Origin: Xenopus tropicalis
Taxonomy: Eukaryota > Chordata > Amphibia > Anura > Pipidae
Assembly (NCBI RefSeq): GCF_000004195.4
Contig: NC_030679.2
Span: forward strand, 148,229,040 to 148,293,039
Length of the DNA stretch: 64,000 bases
Reading direction: 5' to 3'
A program made the position numbers and the translations under genes. How positions within the stretch are numbered: the first letter of the stretch is position 1; the number at the start of each line of letters is the position of its first letter. The notes beneath the pieces were generated by a model. It saw only the letters and a list, made by a program, of their open reading frames with translations, was not told where the DNA came from and did no database searches. This document shows positions 63,055 through 64,000 of this stretch, piece after piece.

Positions 63055-64000
63055 GATAATCCCCTGGCAGGGAATTCCCCAACCCCCTCACTGCCCTCAC
63101 CGTGAGGAACCCCCCTACCCAACATCCCCCGGCAGGGCATTCCCCAACCCCCTCACTGCCCTCACCGTGAGGAACCCCTCTACCCAACATCCCCCAGCAG
63201 GGCATTCCCCAACCCCCTCACTGCCCTCACCGTGAGGAACCCCCTACCCAACATCCCCCGGCAGGGCATTCCCCAACCTCACTGCCCTCACCGTGAGGAA
63301 CCCCCTACCCAACATCCCCCAGCAGGGCATTCCCCAACCTCACTGCCCTCACTGTGAGGAACCCCCTACCCAACATCCCCCAGCAGGGCATTCCCCAACC
63401 TCACTGCCCTCACTGTGAGGAACCCCCTACCCAACATCCCCCGGCAGGGCATTCCCCAACCTCACTGCCCTCACCGTGAGGAACCCCCTACCCAACATCC
63501 CCCAGCAGGGCATTCCCCCAACCTCACTGCCCTCACTGTGAGGAACCCCCTACCCAACATCCCCCGGCAGGGCATTCCCCAACCTCACTGCCCTCACTGT
63601 GAGGAACCCCCTACCCAACATCCCCCGGCAGGGCATTCCCCAACCTCACTGCCCTCACCGTGAGGAACCCCTACCCAACATCCCCAGCAGGGCATTCCCC
63701 AACCTCACTGCCCTCACTGTGAGGAACCCCCTACCCAACATCCCCCGGCAGGGCATTCCCCAACCTCACTGCCCTCACCGTGAGGAACCACGTACCCAAC
63801 ATCCCCCAGCAGGGCATTCCCCAACCTCACTGCCCTCAACATGAGGAACCCCCTACCCAACATCCCCCAGCAGGGCATTTCTCAACCTCACTGCCCTCAC
63901 CGTGAGGAACCCCCTACCCAACATCCCCCGGCAGGGCATTCCCCAACCTCCTCACTGCCCTCACCGCAAGGAACCCCCTACCCAACATCCCCCGGTAGGG
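63055..64000 (-). repeat. 60-64-bp minisatellite, array 6, runs off the window
   Basis: About 15 units, reversed like array 5. Unit variants alternate CCCCCGGCAGGG and CCCCCAGCAGGG. The array continues past base 64000. Confidence 0.93.

Noticed and set aside
36086..64000. Pro/His-rich frames (NIPRQGIPQPHCPH) in the minisatellite
   Set aside because: Read on the strand opposite to the LINE coding strand, and present in several frames at once. A repeat by-product.
1..64000. tRNA, rRNA or other standard RNA genes
   Set aside because: No cloverleaf with A/B boxes or other known RNA signature was recognised by eye. A covariance-model scan would be needed to exclude them.

Overview
This is vertebrate, repeat-rich genomic DNA. 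It is most likely from a frog of the genus Xenopus. The pointers are a full-length piggyBac transposase of the Uribo/Kobuta type known from Xenopus, a CR1-type LINE, many palindromic MITEs, and a cluster of near-identical olfactory receptor (OR) genes. Species assignment is inference; no database was searched.

The real host genes are seven intact, single-coding-exon OR genes, all on the + strand: OR1 4379-5344, OR2 18364-19329, OR3 31916-32866, OR4 37451-38401, OR5 45399-46364, OR6 53264-54229 and OR7 61743-62711. They arose by tandem segmental duplication. OR1/OR2 form one pair (about 3.77-5.89 kb and 17.77-20.18 kb). OR3-OR6 form a second group, in which OR5 and OR6 are sisters: they share a 3' deletion that changed the stop codon and a shared piggyBac-type insertion upstream. 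OR7 is more diverged, with patches identical to the others. Each gene has a conserved upstream block with a TAATTGG motif exactly 62 bp before a TATAAA box.

Layout. 1-3628: decayed Ty3/gypsy element. 3.64-5.89 kb: OR1 unit. 5.89-6.93 kb: non-autonomous piggyBac-type element K1. 7.15-14.11 kb: long piggyBac element with an intact 597-aa transposase, lying in an older MITE whose interior became a 112-113-bp tandem array (14.17-15.3 kb). 16.3-17.2 kb: nested hAT-like MITEs. 17.77-20.18 kb: OR2 unit. 20.4-24.9 kb: repeats, including a MITE swollen by a tandem array. 24.9-27.5 kb: CR1-type LINE fragment on the minus strand. 28.1-31.5 kb: two oppositely oriented MITE arrays. Then OR3; a gypsy relic (34.8-35.6 kb); a minisatellite; OR4; two more minisatellites; K2; OR5; a 41-bp-unit array fused to a minisatellite (46.9-50.5 kb); K3; OR6; MITE-rich DNA (57-60 kb); a minisatellite; OR7; and a minisatellite that runs off the window.

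Three processes shape the window. OR units duplicated and exchanged sequence. Transposons inserted between duplications, so several filled/empty site pairs can be read inside this one window. Short pieces of transposons (the 3' end of a LINE reading frame, and the inside of hAT-like MITEs) were amplified into satellites that now separate nearly every pair of OR genes.
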